NCBI GenBank assembly: GCA_036675475.1
Contig: JAKFEY010000030.1
Coordinates: forward strand, 62,001 to 126,000
DNA length: 64,000 nucleotides
From: JALYRV01 sp036675475
GTDB taxonomy: Bacteria; Acidobacteriota; Vicinamibacteria; Vicinamibacterales; SCN-69-37
Direction of reading: 5' to 3'
In this document: positions 44,850 to 52,528 of the stretch, in pieces
Layout of the letters: each line of letters begins with the position of its first letter
Numbering within the stretch: position 1 is the stretch's first letter
Notes under the pieces: generated by a model
The model's database searches: none
What the model was told of the DNA's origin: nothing
Seen by the model: the letters and a program-made list of their open reading frames with translations, nothing else
Translations under genes and position numbers: made by a program

Positions 44850-45650
44850 ATGAGCTCCCGGCCGCTCGACGGACGCGTGATCGCCATTACCGGCGCTTCG
44901 GCCGGCATTGGGCGCGCATGCGCGGAGCGCCTCGCGCGCGACGGCGCCGCGGTGGCGCTGACGGCGCGCCGCGCGGACCGTCTCGGGGACGTGGAAGCGG
45001 CGATCACGGGCGCGGGGGGGCACGCGCTGGCCATGGCGGGCGACGTCACGGACGAAGCGCACGCGCAGGCCTTCGTCGATCGCGCGGTGCGCGCGTTCGG
45101 CGGGCTCGACGTCATGATCGCCAACGCGGGCGCGGGCTATCACGGCACGCTGGCCGAAACCCCGCCCGACGTCATGCGCCGCCTGATGGATGTGAACTTC
45201 ATGGGCACGTTTCTCGCGGCGCGCGCGGCGCTTCCGGTCTTCCAGCGCCAGGGCCGCGGCCATCTGATCATCGTGTCGTCGATCGTCGGGCGCCGCGGCA
45301 TCGCGGGCTCCAGCGCGTACGGCGCCACGAAGGCGGCGCAGCTCGGGTTTGCCGAAGCGCTTCGCACGGAACTGCTCGGCACCGGCATCGACGTCAGCGT
45401 GGTCTTTCCGGTGTCGACGCGCACGGAGTTTCACGACGCGATGCGCCGCGACTACGGCCACGCCATCGAAGGGCTCGGACCGAAGCAGTCGGCCGCTACG
45501 GTGGCGGACGCGATCGCGCGCGCGATCGCGAAGCCACGCCCCGAAATCTATCCCTACGGCAAAGCGCGCGCGCTTGCCGTGCTCGGCATCGTCGCGCCCG
45601 CGTTCACCGATCGTCTTGTGAGGAAATATGGCCGCCGGCGCAACACCTGA
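44850..45650 (+). CDS. Short-chain dehydrogenase/reductase
   Basis: A 266-residue classical SDR. It has the nucleotide motif AITGASAGIGRACAERLA (TGxxxGxG), the NADP-favouring ARRADRL segment, NAG at DVMIANAGAGYHG, and the catalytic Ser...YGATK (VSSIVGRRGIAGSSAYGATKAAQL, where the sequence is S-A-Y-G-A-T-K). The proline-rich VVFPVSTRTEF segment follows in place of the usual PGxxxT. The substrate is unknown. Its last 23 bp overlap the cca gene, implying translational coupling. Confidence 0.9.
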   Translation: MSSRPLDGRVIAITGASAGIGRACAERLARDGAAVALTARRADRLGDVEAAITGAGGHALAMAGDVTDEAHAQAFVDRAVRAFGGLDVMIANAGAGYHGTLAETPPDVMRRLMDVNFMGTFLAARAALPVFQRQGRGHLIIVSSIVGRRGIAGSSAYGATKAAQLGFAEALRTELLGTGIDVSVVFPVSTRTEFHDAMRRDYGHAIEGLGPKQSAATVADAIARAIAKPRPEIYPYGKARALAVLGIVAPAFTDRLVRKYGRRRNT

Positions 45651-47016
45651 CGAGCCACTGGCGCTGGCCGACGCCATCGCGCGCGCGGTGAGGGCGCGAG
45701 GCGGCCGGGCGCTGATTGTCGGCGGCTGGGCGCGCGACCGGATTCTGGGGCGCGAGTCGAAGGACATCGACGTCGAAGTGTTCGGCGTCGAGGCGGACGC
45801 GCTGAAGGCGCTGCTCGAGACCTTCGGCCGCGTCGACACGGTGGGCGAAAGCTTCACGGTGTACAAGATCGCGGGGCTCGACGTGTCGCTGCCCCGCCGC
45901 GAGTCGAAGACCGGCCGCGGCCACAAGGGCTTCACCGTCGTCGGCGATCCCTCGCTTTCGTTCGAGGACGCCGCGCGCCGCCGCGACTTCACCATCAACG
46001 CCATTTCGTTCGATCCGCTCACGGGCGAATATCTCGATCCGTTCAACGGGCAGGCGGATCTCGCCGCGAAGCGGCTGACCGTGGTCGATCCCGGCACGTT
46101 TGCCGACGACAGCCTGCGCGTGCTGCGCGCGCTGCAGTTCGCGGCGCGGTTCGATCTCACGCTCGACGATCGGACGAAAGCCATCTGCCGCGCCATCGCG
46201 CTCGACGATCTGCCGTCCGAGCGCGTGTGGGGCGAGATCGAGAAGCTGCTGCTCCGCGCGGAGCGGCCGTCGATTGGATTTGCGCTCGCGCTCGACCTCG
46301 GGGTCGTGGACGCGCTCTTCCCCGGCCTGAAGGCGCTCGTCGGCTGCGAGCAGGAGCCGGAGTGGCACCCGGAAGGCGATGTGTGGGTGCACACGCTGCA
46401 GGTGATCGATCGCGCCCGCGAGCGCATCAGCGATCTGCCGCACGCGCAGGCGGTGACGGTGATGCTCGGCGCGCTCTGCCACGACCTCGGCAAGCCGGCC
46501 ACCACGGCGTTCATCGACGGCCGCATCCGATCCCCTTTCCACGAGGAAGCCGGCGTCGCGCCCACGCATGCGCTGCTCGACACGCTGAACGTCAACTCGA
46601 TCGACGGCTACGACGTGCGCGGCCAGGTGGCCGGCATCGTGGCCAATCACCTGAAGCCGGGCGCGTTCCACAAGGTGCCGAACGTCAGCGACGGCGCCTT
46701 CCGCAGGCTTGCGCTGAAAGTTGATCTCGAGCTGCTCGCGCGTGTCGCGAAGGCGGACTGCCTGGGGCGCGTGCCGGGCAACTTCGACTGCACCGCGATG
46801 GAGTGGTTCGTCGAGCGCGCGCGGGCGCTTGGCGTGGAGCACGGCGCGCCCAGGCCGTTCGTGCTCGGCCGCCACGTGCTGGCGCATGGCGTGACGCCAG
46901 GCCCGCACGTGGGCATCGTGCTGAAACAGATTTACGAGATGCAGCTCGATGGCCGCGTGACGAATGTCGACGAAGGGCTCGTGGAGCTGGAGAAGATTCT
47001 CAGATCGCAGGCCTGA
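45628..47016 (+). CDS. cca: CCA tRNA nucleotidyltransferase / poly(A) polymerase family with HD domain
   Basis: The 462-residue product begins with the nucleotidyltransferase core: ALIVGGWARDRILGRESKDIDVEVFG (GG and D-x-D). RRRDFTINAISFDPLTGEYLDPFNGQADL and DPGTFADDSLRVLRALQFAARF follow, the nucleotide-recognition and neck regions. The C-terminal half has an HD phosphohydrolase domain (LGALCHDLGKPATT and EEAGVAPTHAL). It would add or repair CCA at tRNA 3' ends. It overlaps the SDR gene by 23 bp. Its last residues RSQA and the TGA stop are supplied by a family A palindrome. Confidence 0.9.
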   Translation: MAAGATPDEPLALADAIARAVRARGGRALIVGGWARDRILGRESKDIDVEVFGVEADALKALLETFGRVDTVGESFTVYKIAGLDVSLPRRESKTGRGHKGFTVVGDPSLSFEDAARRRDFTINAISFDPLTGEYLDPFNGQADLAAKRLTVVDPGTFADDSLRVLRALQFAARFDLTLDDRTKAICRAIALDDLPSERVWGEIEKLLLRAERPSIGFALALDLGVVDALFPGLKALVGCEQEPEWHPEGDVWVHTLQVIDRARERISDLPHAQAVTVMLGALCHDLGKPATTAFIDGRIRSPFHEEAGVAPTHALLDTLNVNSIDGYDVRGQVAGIVANHLKPGAFHKVPNVSDGAFRRLALKVDLELLARVAKADCLGRVPGNFDCTAMEWFVERARALGVEHGAPRPFVLGRHVLAHGVTPGPHVGIVLKQIYEMQLDGRVTNVDEGLVELEKILRSQA

Positions 47017-47056
47017 AGGCCTGCGCTACCCCTCGCGAGGCCTTCAGGCCTGCGAT
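47004..47056. terminator. Nineteen-bp inverted repeat between convergent cca and dehydratase genes
   Basis: Two family A palindromes in opposite orientation form perfect 19-bp arms at 47004-47022 and 47038-47056 around a 15-base loop. The structure spans the stops of both genes (47014-47016 and 47044-47046). It can serve as a bidirectional transcription end or messenger-stabilising hairpin; no T tract follows on either strand. Confidence 0.65.
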
Positions 47057-48048
47057 TGGCCCCGCAGCTCCATCAAGCGCTCCAGCGTGACGTTGCCGCC
47101 GCTGAGGATGGCCACGACGGTCGTGCCCATGCCCTGCAGGCCGAGCGAGCGGACGGCGGCCACCGTCGCCGCGCCGCTCGGCTCCACCACCAGATGCCCG
47201 CGGTCGTGCAGCCACAGCGTCGCTTCCGCAATCTGCGCATCGTCGACCGTCACCATCTCGTCGACCCACTGCTTCACATGCGCGAAGGTCATGTCGCCGG
47301 GCCTGACGGGCATCAGGCCGTCGGCGATGGTCGCCGTCGATTCCAGCGTGACGGGCGCGCCTTCCCTGAGCGATGCCGACATCTTCGCGGCGCCCGCGGG
47401 CTCCACGCCAATCACGCGCACGCCGGGGCGCGTCTGCTTCACCGTCGCCGCGACGCCCGCCACCAGGCCGCCGCCGCCAACCGGCGCCAGCACGCACGTG
47501 ACCTGCGGCAGGTCTTCGAGAATCTCGAGCGCGCACGTGCCCTGCCCTTCGATCACCCAGGGGTGCTCGAACGGCGGCATCATCACGAGATCGCGCGCGG
47601 CGGCTTCCTTCTCGGCGCGATCGCGGCGCGCAATCGAGGTGGTGCCTTCCAGAATGACTTCGGCGCCCAGGGCCTTCGCGCCGGCAATCTTGTTGGGCGG
47701 CGCGGTGGTGGGCATCACCACCACGGCGGGCACGCCAAGACGCGCGGCCGCCATCGCCATGGCCTGCCCGTGATTGCCGGAGGAGTACGTGATGACACCG
47801 GTCGGCCGGCGCTTCAGCGCCGGCGACGCCTCCGCCTCCTCCATCAGGCGCGCCAGCATGTTGTACGCGCCGCGAATCTTGAAGGCGCCCATCGGCTGGA
47901 AGTTCTCGCACTTCACGTGAAACGCGGTGACGCCCGCGGGCAGCCGGTCGCGCATTTCGATGGTGAGGTCGATCAGGGGCGTGCGGCGCGCCACGCCGCG
48001 GATGCGCGCGGCGGCGCCTTCGATGTCGGCAACGGAAGTCAGGCTCAC
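47044..48048 (-). CDS. Threonine/serine dehydratase-like PLP enzyme
   Basis: A 334-residue fold-type II PLP protein. It has the lysine loop NFQPMGAFKIRGAYNML (Schiff-base Lys), TYSSGNHGQAMAMAAARLG (phosphate and asparagine loop), VGGGGLVAGVA (PLP phosphate-binding glycine loop) and SGAATVAAV near the end. The C-terminal regulatory ACT domain of biosynthetic IlvA is absent, so it is the catabolic threonine dehydratase or serine racemase type. The GTG at 48048 was chosen because a TATACT box ends 9 bases before it; upstream codons run into a long inverted repeat. Final residues QSQA and the stop derive from a palindromic repeat. Confidence 0.88.
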   Translation of the reverse strand: MSLTSVADIEGAAARIRGVARRTPLIDLTIEMRDRLPAGVTAFHVKCENFQPMGAFKIRGAYNMLARLMEEAEASPALKRRPTGVITYSSGNHGQAMAMAAARLGVPAVVVMPTTAPPNKIAGAKALGAEVILEGTTSIARRDRAEKEAAARDLVMMPPFEHPWVIEGQGTCALEILEDLPQVTCVLAPVGGGGLVAGVAATVKQTRPGVRVIGVEPAGAAKMSASLREGAPVTLESTATIADGLMPVRPGDMTFAHVKQWVDEMVTVDDAQIAEATLWLHDRGHLVVEPSGAATVAAVRSLGLQGMGTTVVAILSGGNVTLERLMELRGQSQA

Positions 48049-48057
48049 GATGCCGTC

Positions 48058-48136
48058 AGTATAAGGTCGGAAACGCTTGACGAGGCGTGGCGTACCCGCG
48101 CCTGGTACCACGACTCGTCAAGCGTTTCCTTATAAT
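48058..48136. promoter_or_regulatory. Divergent promoter region with a 16-bp-arm inverted repeat
   Basis: GGAAACGCTTGACGAG (48069-48084) and CTCGTCAAGCGTTTCC (48114-48129) are perfect arms; inner CGTGG/CCACG and TACC/GGTA pairs extend the stem. Minus-strand TATACT (48063-48058) ends 9 bases before the dehydratase GTG and plus-strand TATAAT (48131-48136) ends 7 bases before the ATG at 48144. The dyad therefore sits exactly between two mirror-placed -10 boxes. Confidence 0.6.
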
Positions 48137-48143
48137 CGTGGCC

Positions 48144-48815
48144 ATGCGCGCATTTGCTGCGGCGCTGCTGCTCGCGGGCGCGCCGGCGCTCGCCTTCGCC
48201 CAGCAGACGCCTCCCGCCGCTCCACCGCCGGTCGTCGAGCCCATCATCCGCGATCGCCCCGTGTCGGGATTCGTCATCGACGCGCGCGGCGTGCTGGCGA
48301 AGTTCGGTCAGCGGCCGGTGACGGCCACTTCACTCGGCGTCGCGGCGGCGGACATGCCGGGCCCCGGCCTCGGCGGCGCGGTCGGCGCGCACATCTATCC
48401 GCTGCGGCTGGGGCGCGTGGCGCTCGGCATCGGCGGCGAACTGATGCTCGCGCGCCGCGGCCGGCAACCCGTGGACGATAAAGGCGAGCCGAAAGGGCCC
48501 GCGCTGCAATCGCGCGCGTTGTCGATCGCGCCACAGGTATCCCTGAACTTCGGCAAGCGCAACGGCTGGAGCTACATCAGCGGCGGCATGGGCACCGCGA
48601 GCTTCGAGACCTGGATCGACACCGGCACCATGCCCGACCGGCGCGTGCGCGCGATCAACTACGGCGGCGGCGCGCGATGGTTCTCATCGTCGCACCTCGC
48701 CTTCACGGTGGATTTGCGGTTTTATGCGATCGCGGCGGGACCGGCCGACGGCGATCTGGTGGAGCGGCCGAGCCAGCGCCTGATGGTGCTCAGCGCCGGC
48801 TTCAGCCTTCGGTAA
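48144..48815 (+). CDS. Outer-membrane beta-barrel-like secreted protein
   Basis: The 223-residue product has a signal peptide cleaved near AFA/QQ (about residue 19), a Pro-rich linker, then alternating hydrophobic strands such as GGAVGAHIYPLRLGRVALGIGGELMLAR, APQVSLNFGKRNGWSYISGGMGTASF and FTVDLRFYAIA, ending LMVLSAGFSLR. This is the pattern of a small 8-strand barrel (OmpA/OprF-like). No family is named with confidence. The transcript would be leaderless from the TATAAT 7 bases upstream. A family A palindrome follows 16 bp after the stop. Confidence 0.72.
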   Translation: MRAFAAALLLAGAPALAFAQQTPPAAPPPVVEPIIRDRPVSGFVIDARGVLAKFGQRPVTATSLGVAAADMPGPGLGGAVGAHIYPLRLGRVALGIGGELMLARRGRQPVDDKGEPKGPALQSRALSIAPQVSLNFGKRNGWSYISGGMGTASFETWIDTGTMPDRRVRAINYGGGARWFSSSHLAFTVDLRFYAIAAGPADGDLVERPSQRLMVLSAGFSLR

Positions 48816-48831
48816 GCCGCGCCGGCGCGAC

Positions 48832-48849
48832 GCAGGCCTGAAGGCCTGC
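48832..48849. repeat. Dispersed palindrome, family A, copy 5
   Basis: GCAGGCCTGAAGGCCTGC followed by GCTACC. It lies between two convergent genes, and its flanking CTA provides the TAG stop of the minus-strand gene at 48851. Confidence 0.85.
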
Positions 48850-48850
48850 G

Positions 48851-49207
48851 CTACCGCTTCGCGCGCGCGTCGGCCAGCGATTCCCTCAACAGCCGCACGG
48901 TGCCCCGGCCCGAGAGGATGTCCTCCGACATCTCCTTGCCGGCGGCATGCCGCGCGGCTTCCACCACCGCTTCGCGCATGAACGCATTCACGCCGCGCGA
49001 CTTCGCCTTCGACGCCGCGTACGAGACGAGCTGAAACTCCTGCGCCGTGAGCTTCAGCGTGACTGGCCGATCTATTTTGGGGGCGGGGCCCCCTGCACCC
49101 CGCCTGGCGCCCTCCCTTGCGGGGCCCCGGCGCCCCGCGCCGCTCGGCCGCGCGGGAGCTTTCGGCTTGGGGCTTCCGGCTTTCGGCTTGCCCTTCTGCT
49201 GCGCCAC
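48851..49207 (-). CDS. Small basic protein with ribbon-helix-helix-like C-terminus
   Basis: The 118-residue product has a Lys/Pro/Ala/Gly/Arg-rich disordered N-terminus (residues 1-45) and a C-terminal segment RPVTLKLTAQEFQLVSYAASKAKSRGVNAFMREAVVEAARH that resembles MobC/CopG or DUF1778-type ribbon-helix-helix DNA-binding domains. The GC palindromes within codons for GRRGPAREGARRGAGG (about 49080-49140) look like repeat DNA absorbed into the coding frame. Without an adjacent toxin it may be a stand-alone DNA-binding protein. Its stop codon is part of a palindromic repeat border. Confidence 0.6.
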   Translation of the reverse strand: MAQQKGKPKAGSPKPKAPARPSGAGRRGPAREGARRGAGGPAPKIDRPVTLKLTAQEFQLVSYAASKAKSRGVNAFMREAVVEAARHAAGKEMSEDILSGRGTVRLLRESLADARAKR

Positions 49208-49208
49208 G

Positions 49209-50123
49209 TTATTTCAGGTATTCGCGGAAGAAGCGAACCGTCATCGGCCAGGCCTTCTCGGCCGCGTTCAGGTTGGCTTCGCGCCCGAACTGCTGCCGCA
49301 GGAAGCCATGGCCCGCTCCGGGAAACATGTGCGCGTCGAGCTTCTTGCTGTCCTTGTTGAGGATCGGCAGCGCGGCGTTCACCGTCGTGTTCACCCGCGC
49401 ATCGTCTTCGCCAAACAAGCCGAGCATGGGCGAGGCGATGCGATCGAGCAGCGCCGGATCGGATGGCGCCGTGCCGTAATACACGACGGCGGCGTTGATC
49501 GCCGGCTGATGAATGGCGTACTCGAACACGCGCGCGCCGCCCCAGCAGAACCCGACGATGCCGACGCGGCCGTTCGCGGCCGGAATCTGGATCGCGTAGG
49601 TGCGCACGGCGTCGATGCGCCGGTTGCGCTCTTCCAGCGTGAGCTTGCCGAGATAGCTGCTGATCTGATCGGGCGCGATGGCGTCGGTGTTGCCGCCGTT
49701 GGGCCCCATGCCCGACAGCATGTCGGGCGCGATGGCGATGAAGCCGTCTTCAGCGAGCTGGTCGGCCACTGCCCGCGCCCAGTCGTTGAGGCCGCGATTT
49801 TCGTGAATCACGATCACGACGCCGGTGCGGTCCTTCGATTCGGGATAGACCACCCAGGACTTGACCGCCGGTCCGGTGCCGAGCTTGATGTCCACCCACT
49901 CGCCGTGGCGCGGGCTGTTGGCGAGCGCAAGCTTGACGAACTCGTCGGTGCCGGGCGGCAGCGACTCGTCCATCTTCTCGGGCGGCGTGATGGCCGCAGG
50001 ACGCGCGGGCTGCTGCGCCTGCGCGGCCTGCTGCGCCTGCCGGGGTGCCCCGTGATTTTCGTGCTGGGCCGCCGCCGGAACGGCGAGGGCCGTGAACGCA
50101 AGAGCGAATGCAAGCTGCTTCAT
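49209..50123 (-). CDS. Dienelactone hydrolase family protein, exported
   Basis: An alpha/beta hydrolase of 304 residues with a signal peptide (cleavage near AAA/QH, residue 20) and a Gln/Ala-rich spacer to about residue 50. The DLH triad is visible: Cys in IVGFCWGGARVFEYA, Asp in LGLFGEDDARVN, and His in FPGAGHGFLRQQ. The oxyanion region VIVIHENRGLNDW is typical. Export is unusual for classical chlorocatechol-pathway DLH, so it is likely a broad carboxylesterase. The gene sits between the small basic protein and a family B palindrome that separates it from the epimerase gene. Confidence 0.88.
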   Translation of the reverse strand: MKQLAFALAFTALAVPAAAQHENHGAPRQAQQAAQAQQPARPAAITPPEKMDESLPPGTDEFVKLALANSPRHGEWVDIKLGTGPAVKSWVVYPESKDRTGVVIVIHENRGLNDWARAVADQLAEDGFIAIAPDMLSGMGPNGGNTDAIAPDQISSYLGKLTLEERNRRIDAVRTYAIQIPAANGRVGIVGFCWGGARVFEYAIHQPAINAAVVYYGTAPSDPALLDRIASPMLGLFGEDDARVNTTVNAALPILNKDSKKLDAHMFPGAGHGFLRQQFGREANLNAAEKAWPMTVRFFREYLK

Positions 50124-50154
50124 CTGGTTCTCCTGTGCGCCGGGGACTCTGTTC

Positions 50155-50174
50155 GCCGGGACTGAAGTCCCGGC
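50155..50174. repeat. Dispersed palindrome, family B, intergenic copy
   Basis: GCCGGGACTGAAGTCCCGGC followed by CCACCG, identical to the 20-mer at 9725-9744 in the CoA transferase gene. It ends 6 bases from the TAG stop of the epimerase gene. Confidence 0.85.
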
Positions 50175-50180
50175 CCACCG

Positions 50181-51098
50181 CTAACGTCGAGCGGTGCTTT
50201 CTGCCGCGGTTTCGCGGCGGTATTCCTCGAAGAGGCGCGACACGTTGCCGGCCACCGATCGCAGCGATGGCGTCCAGCCGAGCGCGCGGGCGCGGGGGCT
50301 GCGCACCTTCTGATCGAGCGCCAGGGCATCGGCGTACGTGCCCATCTTCTTGCGCGCCTCGGCCAGCGGCACGTGGCGCAGCGACGGCCGCACGTGCGCC
50401 GCCTCGCGAATCGCCTCGACGATGTCGTTGACGCGCTCGTCGCCCTCGTCATTCGCGTGATAGATGCCCTTGGCGTCGCTCGAGGCAATCAGCCGCGCGT
50501 ACAAGTCGCCGAGGTCGCGGTCGTACACCAGCGGCCAGTGATTTTCGCCGTTGCCGACCACCCGCACGAGACCGTTGTTGGCGTCCTTGAGCAGATCGCC
50601 CACGATGCCGCGGCCGCCGCCATAGACGATGCCGGGCCGGACGACGGCCGTGCGGATGGCGCCGGTGCCGGCCTTGAGCACGGCCTTCTCGATGGGCGCG
50701 CGCCACGCCGAATGCGGAATCGGATTGACGGGCGTCTTCTCGGTCGCCGGCTCCGGCGAATCGCCGAGCACCCACACGCCCGAGGTGTAGATGAACAGGC
50801 CTCCGCCGGCCGAGCGCGCCGCGACGAGCAGCGTGTCGACCGTGAGCTGATCGAATTCGACGCCGCGCGCCGAGTAATCCACGGCCGCATGAATCCAGGC
50901 CTCGGCCGACGCCGCGGCCGCCGCGTAGGATTCCGGCTTGAACAAGTCGGCGACGAGCGGATGCCCGCCGCGCTTTTCGACCGCCGCGGCCTTCTCGCCG
51001 TTGCGGACGACGGTCGTGACCTCGTGCCCCGCGCGCGCGAGCGCGTCGAGCACGGCCGACCCGATATATCCCGAACCGCCTGTTAGAAAAATGCGCAT
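50181..51098 (-). CDS. NAD-dependent epimerase/dehydratase family protein
   Basis: A 305-residue atypical SDR with MRIFLTGGSGYIGSAVLDALARAGHEV at the N-terminus (G-x-x-G-x-x-G). The catalytic Ser/Thr is in FIYTSGVWVLG; the usual YxxxK is replaced by a related A-W-R-A-P-I-E-K-A segment, so classical epimerase activity is doubtful. PLVYDRDLGDLYARLIAS and NDEGDERVNDIVEAI form the substrate region. It looks like the uncharacterised nucleoside-diphosphate-sugar epimerase group (YwnB/CC3_NDUFA9-like). It is not clustered with sugar-synthesis genes. Confidence 0.82.
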   Translation of the reverse strand: MRIFLTGGSGYIGSAVLDALARAGHEVTTVVRNGEKAAAVEKRGGHPLVADLFKPESYAAAAASAEAWIHAAVDYSARGVEFDQLTVDTLLVAARSAGGGLFIYTSGVWVLGDSPEPATEKTPVNPIPHSAWRAPIEKAVLKAGTGAIRTAVVRPGIVYGGGRGIVGDLLKDANNGLVRVVGNGENHWPLVYDRDLGDLYARLIASSDAKGIYHANDEGDERVNDIVEAIREAAHVRPSLRHVPLAEARKKMGTYADALALDQKVRSPRARALGWTPSLRSVAGNVSRLFEEYRRETAAESTARR

Positions 51099-51143
51099 TG
51101 CGTTATGTGGAACGTACTATTCAATGGCGAAGCCGGCGGCGAG

Positions 51144-52505
51144 TCAAATCTGCCAGCGGCGGCCCTGATCGAAACAGGTGACGTGGCCGTCTTCGCTGAC
51201 TTTCAGAATGGGTCCGTACTCGGCGGCGCCAAACGCCGCCGCCGTGCGCGCGCCTTCGATCTCAATCGACGCCGGACCTGAGTGCAGCAGGATGGCGCCG
51301 GCCGCCAGCAGCGTGCCGCGCGCGTCGGTGACGATGGCGCCGTCCATGGTGGCGAGGGCGCGGAACACATCGGGCGACAGATCGGTGGCGACGCGGCCCG
51401 CCACGAAGTGCAGCAGGTCGCGGCGGTCCACCACGCCGTCGGTCGGCTCGTGATCGTGCGGGAGATCGAGACGATCGGCCGGCGCGACGAGCCGGTCGAG
51501 TCCCTCCTTGCGATCGCGCAGCACCACGAACAGCGCGCCCTGGCGCTTGTCGGCGAGGTCGAGCGCGGTCTGGAAGATCAGCGCCGCCAGCGCGTCGTTG
51601 CCCACCGACGCGCGCCACATCTGATATTTCGCCGCCACGTCGAGCAGGTGCCAGCTCGCGTTGCGGAAGGTGAAGACGTGCGCGCCCTCCGCGAACACGC
51701 GAATCTCGTGCGCCGGCGTGAGGATGATGCAGATGTGCCGGTTGCCCGCGGTGGCACGGGCGTGCGCCTGATAGGGCGCGGCCACCGGCGTGCGCAGCGT
51801 GCCCGGCACGTCGGCGCGCGTGTCCCACTCGTCGACCTCGACGATGTCGAGCACCTTGCCATCGCGGCTTACGAGATACGCCGTGTGCAGGCCGTCCGAC
51901 AGGCGGTAGAAGCTTTTCACCGCCGTGAGGCCCTCGGCATAGTCGAGCGTCGGCTTCACGCGGCACGCGCCGCGCGCCGGATCCGCGTTGCTGTCGAGCA
52001 GCAGCACGCCCGACGAGATCTGGCGATTCTCGTACCGCGACAGCGCGGCCACGCGCAGCACTTCCATGGCCTTCGCGATGACGTCGGCGCGGCTGGCCAC
52101 GTCCTCGATGGTGTACGGCGCGTCTTCGAGAAACGCGCCGACGTAGCGGTCTTCGATGACGCCGCGAAACATGTCGAGCCGCTCGGCCATGAGGGCGGGA
52201 TCGAAGCTCGCGCGATAACGCGCCTCGAGCACCGACACGATGGCGCGCGCGAAGCGGACCTCGTCGGGCGTGAAGGGCCGGTCGGGCGAGGCGCGCAGCG
52301 TGTGCCTGAACTCGAACCAGGTGACGACGATGCTGAGGGCGGGGCTGTCCGCCTCGACCGCCATGGTCGACGCGCCGGCCTGCTCGGCGATCACTTCGGT
52401 GGTGATCACCGCCCGGCTGAAGAACTGCTGAAGCGCGCGCTGCAGCATGCTGTCGTACAGCGCCGCGGCGGCCGACACGGTCATCGAATGGGGCTTGGTC
52501 GTCAC
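51144..52505 (-). CDS. DisA-N-like (DAC-family) putative nucleotide-sensing or diadenylate cyclase protein
   Basis: A 453-residue protein whose C-terminal 130 residues resemble the diadenylate cyclase domain: LATMDGAIVTDARGTLLAAGAILL matches the DGA.(V/I).D..G.(I/L).A.G.IL motif, and GARTAAAFGAAEYGPILKVSEDG matches the RHRTA..(I/A)... block of DisA/CdaA, though RHR is replaced by GAR. The N-terminal 300 residues (FTPDEVRFARAIVSVLEARYRA... and EIRVFAEGAHVFTFRNASWH) are family-like to me but unnamed. The altered RHR suggests a sensor or non-canonical cyclase instead of classical c-di-AMP synthesis. It is divergent from the acyl-AMP ligase fusion gene. Confidence 0.6.
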   Translation of the reverse strand: MTTKPHSMTVSAAAALYDSMLQRALQQFFSRAVITTEVIAEQAGASTMAVEADSPALSIVVTWFEFRHTLRASPDRPFTPDEVRFARAIVSVLEARYRASFDPALMAERLDMFRGVIEDRYVGAFLEDAPYTIEDVASRADVIAKAMEVLRVAALSRYENRQISSGVLLLDSNADPARGACRVKPTLDYAEGLTAVKSFYRLSDGLHTAYLVSRDGKVLDIVEVDEWDTRADVPGTLRTPVAAPYQAHARATAGNRHICIILTPAHEIRVFAEGAHVFTFRNASWHLLDVAAKYQMWRASVGNDALAALIFQTALDLADKRQGALFVVLRDRKEGLDRLVAPADRLDLPHDHEPTDGVVDRRDLLHFVAGRVATDLSPDVFRALATMDGAIVTDARGTLLAAGAILLHSGPASIEIEGARTAAAFGAAEYGPILKVSEDGHVTCFDQGRRWQI

Positions 52506-52514
52506 CAGAGCCTC

Positions 52515-52520
52515 TATGAT
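52515..52520 (+). promoter_or_regulatory. -10 box of the acyl-AMP ligase fusion gene, overlapping one for the divergent gene
   Basis: TATGAT ends 8 bases before the ATG at 52529. On the minus strand the same bases read TATCAT, 10 bases before the GTG of the DisA-N-like gene, so a single -10 region may serve both directions. Confidence 0.45.
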
Positions 52521-52528
52521 AAGGCCCG

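Noticed and set aside
47038..47053. Pair of family A palindromes considered as a mobile element with two ends
   Set aside because: The enclosed 15 bases cannot encode anything; it fits a paired repeat or hairpin between convergent genes.
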